Shown: positions 44,101 through 45,399 of the stretch, in pieces
Layout: each line of letters opens with the position of its first letter
Position numbering within the stretch: position 1 is the first letter of the stretch
Assembly (NCBI GenBank): GCA_002212725.1
Contig: MTCR01000095.1
Location: forward strand, 1-45,399
Length of the DNA: 45,399 nt
Direction: 5' to 3'
DNA from: Sphingobacteriales bacterium TSM_CSM
Lineage (GTDB): Bacteria > Bacteroidota > Bacteroidia > Chitinophagales > UBA2359
The notes under the pieces: model-generated
Told to the model about the DNA's origin: nothing
Databases searched by the model: none
The model's input: only the letters and a program-made list of their open reading frames with translations
Program-made: the position numbers and the translations under genes

Positions 44101-44935
44101 ACAAGGTTGAACCATCACTAAGGTCAAATCTGTATTGAATTTCAGGTTTATTAGTAAATTTTTTTGCGCTAAGTGTCTTTTTTACTGTATAAGTCAATTT
44201 CTCAGCTTCGTCTTTCGTGGGAAGATACGTATAATCATAGGGACTAGAAAATATCTGCTTCCCAACATACTTTCGCCAATCATCTGTTAAAAAATATTTT
44301 ATACTGTCCCATGCCTGTTCTATGGGAAATGTAGTAACGGTATCTACATCTAAAAGCGGGTCGAAGGTTGTTCTAAAAGCGGTGACATAGCCGTTTTTGG
44401 TTGTAAAACCGAAATGATGCCCTGTATCAAACCCCTTGTGGTATTGAGTGTAATTCCAAATTTCATAATTGGGTATGTCAGATGGCGACATCTTGTTGAA
44501 GCGTAATTCATTTATTTGATTAATCCCTAAAGATGGCAGCACATAGTCGTCCATAAATTTTTCGGGGGTAATTTTTAATTCAATATCAATACCACCAACA
44601 CTGAACCAAATATCTTCAAATCTTGGCAATACCCCTTTTCTGGTTATTTTGACAAGCGGGCTATTTTTTTTAGCATAGTTTGGCGTATCGGCTCTTGTAG
44701 AATACATTGGCGGGTAGGGGTGTATAACAGAGTCGGGAATATTGTTCAACTCCGCTTTAAATTTAGGACTATTAGAAAAAGAGGCTGTTGGCGTTTCGGT
44801 TGCCTGTTGGGTTGTGCTGTTGGTTGTAACGCCCTCTGCTTTTTTTACAGCGTTTTGATTAGAAAACCATTGCGCGCAACCGGCAATAATGCAAGCAATC
44901 ACTAAATACAGAAGCGATATTGATAACTTTTTCAT
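41108..44935 (-). CDS. Giant M4-like metallopeptidase with lipobox and T9SS sorting domain
   Basis: A 1275-residue exported protein. The signal sequence ends in IIAGC with C20, a lipobox, so it may be a lipoprotein. An FTP/PepSY-like propeptide region follows (YRFDLSDGSTLWVDAYNGT, about 270-290). The catalytic domain has HELSH (H462, E463, H466) and a downstream VESFCDILG with E494, the thermolysin-type third ligand, so it is a zinc peptidase of the M4-like clan. Beta-sandwich and SprB/PKD-like repeats fill about 720-1190 (VTGGSGAYDYSWSDC). The last 80 residues form a T9SS type A sorting domain ending AVKVW. A well-spaced promoter lies at 45062-45092. Confidence 0.9.
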   Translation of the reverse strand: MKKLSISLLYLVIACIIAGCAQWFSNQNAVKKAEGVTTNSTTQQATETPTASFSNSPKFKAELNNIPDSVIHPYPPMYSTRADTPNYAKKNSPLVKITRKGVLPRFEDIWFSVGGIDIELKITPEKFMDDYVLPSLGINQINELRFNKMSPSDIPNYEIWNYTQYHKGFDTGHHFGFTTKNGYVTAFRTTFDPLLDVDTVTTFPIEQAWDSIKYFLTDDWRKYVGKQIFSSPYDYTYLPTKDEAEKLTYTVKKTLSAKKFTNKPEIQYRFDLSDGSTLWVDAYNGTIIQYGGPVIHACAQTCMVNTWWGFGQTYGAKNFCAELNATTGLYELTDNSRGAGIKTLLYDGSGRHGACIWGTPITHYSNNWSTHPHPEYATAHWALQQAWDYLYNSLAFQTPYPVELVLDYGDAPAAGSNPCNAGSFGNPVYSIEIGNDVIAGNFWYTEEVYNALNAISLGIIGHELSHSILFANTQSFKFDDVREKVYEPAGTAVESFCDILGAAIEYQTTASMTNAHNSVCDLLTIQWSFANPNSAGVRLLPNGSVYARGQAAFYNQNLYWGNYTHDRYDRTSIINHWFYLLTNGTPPGQNKKPYEDAKNNDTGAAVPDGYADPFPAQSASVRVDAIDNNLSTAIDKAVQLVFNVYKERLVNVDKFSEIAYHTLNSAIEKGYNCNEIRSVYNAWRAVGIYPDMASSDITAPFPTGCNETSGYQWDTACSGFNPSDIEFYYVCNGFIDNVYQLYIEDVSGNNGPYTYDIAGWGRYFAPYNGGNSFYTIPLLQDYDITVTNGYGCSTALSATPAAECTTNTGCQFSLNIYAELSICEPDGTGEGTYLNFLYDTSSDIDRIYLTYNGADWTTVYGSNISGSDNFTIYFPNYQAGEYIYYYAADNFGCIAQGSFMPLCDVTGEVNNLPVITMSSVISVYDFTQEICIFYEAVDPDGDYPIQAFISYGWLNREPPTTIFSTGSVTEAASGEFCIIPDHPYNSVEIYFYDSKKGPTRHVVTFIPEICLTPSFVYSPQEPTALYDCNGNLYQPASVTVTPAYDCDVDFTVDVDFPVNESGNHTLTGLGANTTSFYLEFNGNTYTLPITVTAVYDELEVTGDVQPSLVACSVDQSMGQIALLVTGGSGAYDYSWSDCPLCNSPTRTNLCAGSYTVTVTDGNSPYCQTVYTVSVPITTIHPATAGGPSDNTFDVNPTVFSGSTTLTYRVAYNAQVSIAMYNSQGNLVAQPLANELKTEGEYNLTHTPPAGLPQGIYFYVLYVCGQPLTRVAVKVW

Positions 44936-45061
44936 GATGACAACTTTTTTGTGTTTTAAAAAATAGAATAAAAAATTTTAATGCCGATGTAAACACAAAA
45001 ACGCTACGGCGGATGCCTTACCCGCCGGCAGGCTGGAAATGCAAACAAAGGTTTATGTTTA

Positions 45062-45092
45062 CAAATATACCAGTTTGGTTTTAATTTTACAA
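45062..45092 (-). promoter_or_regulatory. Promoter for the giant metallopeptidase
   Basis: Minus-strand TTG (45090-45092), a 20-bp spacer and TATATTTG (45062-45069), a full match to the Bacteroidota consensus. The expected 5' untranslated region is about 120 bases. Confidence 0.6.
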
Positions 45093-45121
45093 GTTTTTTT
45101 GCGCAACAAATTTACCAAAAA

Positions 45122-45164
45122 AAGAAACAGCCGAAAGGGACGTTTCCTCCTTCGGCTGTTTCTT
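45122..45164 (-). terminator. Rho-independent terminator of the upstream T9SS gene
   Basis: A 14-bp stem AAGAAACAGCCGAA/TTCGGCTGTTTCTT (45122-45135, 45151-45164) is followed on the minus strand by TTTTT. It lies 27 bp past the stop codon of the gene ending at 45191. Confidence 0.9.
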
Positions 45165-45190
45165 GCAATGTAACGGTTGGCATTATTGTT

Positions 45191-45399
45191 TTAATACACC
45201 TTTACCGCCACCCGTGTAAGCGGTTGCTCACACACATACAGTACATAAAAATAAATACCTTGCGGCAAGCCTGCCGGCGGTGTGTGCGTAAGGCTGTATT
45301 CGCCCTCGGTTTTTAACTCGTTGGTAAGGGGCTGCGCTACTAAGTTGCCCTGGCTGTTGTACATGGCTATGCTTACCTGCGCATTGTACGCCACGCGGT
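45191..45399 (-). CDS. C-terminal end of a second T9SS cargo protein (partial)
   Basis: The reading frame is open to the window edge, so only the last 69 residues or so are seen. They are a T9SS type A sorting domain (AMYNSQGNLVAQ, LPQGIYFYVLY, RVAVKVY). They match the end of the metallopeptidase at 41108-44935 almost exactly, with about nine base differences over 209 bp by eye, and change the final Trp to Tyr. The upstream part, outside the window, probably encodes a paralogous cargo. The promoter and catalytic domain are not visible. Confidence 0.88.
   Translation of the reverse strand, partial: RVAYNAQVSIAMYNSQGNLVAQPLTNELKTEGEYSLTHTPPAGLPQGIYFYVLYVCEQPLTRVAVKVY

Noticed and set aside
41108..44935. 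Metallopeptidase interpreted as a toxin or bacteriocin
   Set aside because: Domains and sorting signal fit an ordinary secreted protease; there is no immunity-like neighbour.

Overview
The window looks like chromosomal DNA of a Bacteroidota bacterium. Evidence for the phylum: a gliding-motility ABC transporter (gldA-gldF-gldG), cell-surface proteins with type IX secretion (T9SS) C-terminal sorting domains, porin-like outer-membrane barrels, candidate promoters of the TTG-N19/20-TAnnTTTG type, and few recognisable Shine-Dalgarno sites. Which class or family cannot be decided from sequence alone; a free-living, gliding-type member of the Chitinophagales/Saprospirales kind would fit. There are no rRNA or tRNA genes, no CRISPR array, no phage and no intact insertion sequence.

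Layout. 1-3.7 kb (minus strand): a zinc-ribbon methyltransferase, a rhodanese lipoprotein, a secreted Cys-rich protein with a dockerin-like end and a small repeat lipoprotein. 3.9-6.2 kb: a large L,D-transpeptidase. 6.2-7.4 kb: an accessory patch with a decayed REP-associated transposase (RAYT) and an AT-rich HNH endonuclease gene. 7.5-11.7 kb: a coiled-coil protein, smpB, an alpha/beta hydrolase, a low-molecular-weight tyrosine phosphatase and hisS. 11.8-13.4 kb: an AT-rich two-gene module, HipA-like kinase plus DUF3037-type protein. 13.7-17.2 kb: gldA-gldF-gldG. 17.4-18.9 kb: two tandem outer-membrane barrel paralogues. 18.9-21.6 kb: lysS, apaG and a periplasmic thioredoxin-like protein. 21.6-25.3 kb: metG and aat, bracketed by two inverted copies of a small mobile element. 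25.3-28.0 kb: a T9SS-exported M28 peptidase and an orphan kinase-fold-like protein. 28.2-34.2 kb: fumarylacetoacetase, an acyl-CoA synthetase, an amidohydrolase and argH. 34.5-41.0 kb: an envelope-polysaccharide set (FkbM methyltransferase, O-antigen ligase, Wzz-like protein, flippase) with a dicarboxylate symporter inside it. 41.1-45.4 kb: a giant M4-like metallopeptidase and the C-terminal end of a neighbour whose sorting domain is almost identical.

Functional themes. Translation is strongly represented (hisS, lysS, metG, aat, smpB). The second theme is surface biology: gliding machinery, T9SS cargo, polysaccharide export, outer-membrane barrels and peptidoglycan cross-linking. The accessory content is small.

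The most solid unusual observation is a MITE-like element present twice (21599-21780 and 25184-25345, opposite strands). Each copy has about 20-bp terminal inverted repeats beginning GTA and a perfect 8-bp target duplication (AAAACTAA and AATGCTAT). Both insertions lie directly behind a gene's stop codon, in the same orientation relative to that gene. The HipA-like kinase/DUF3037 pair is the best candidate for a little-described gene system.
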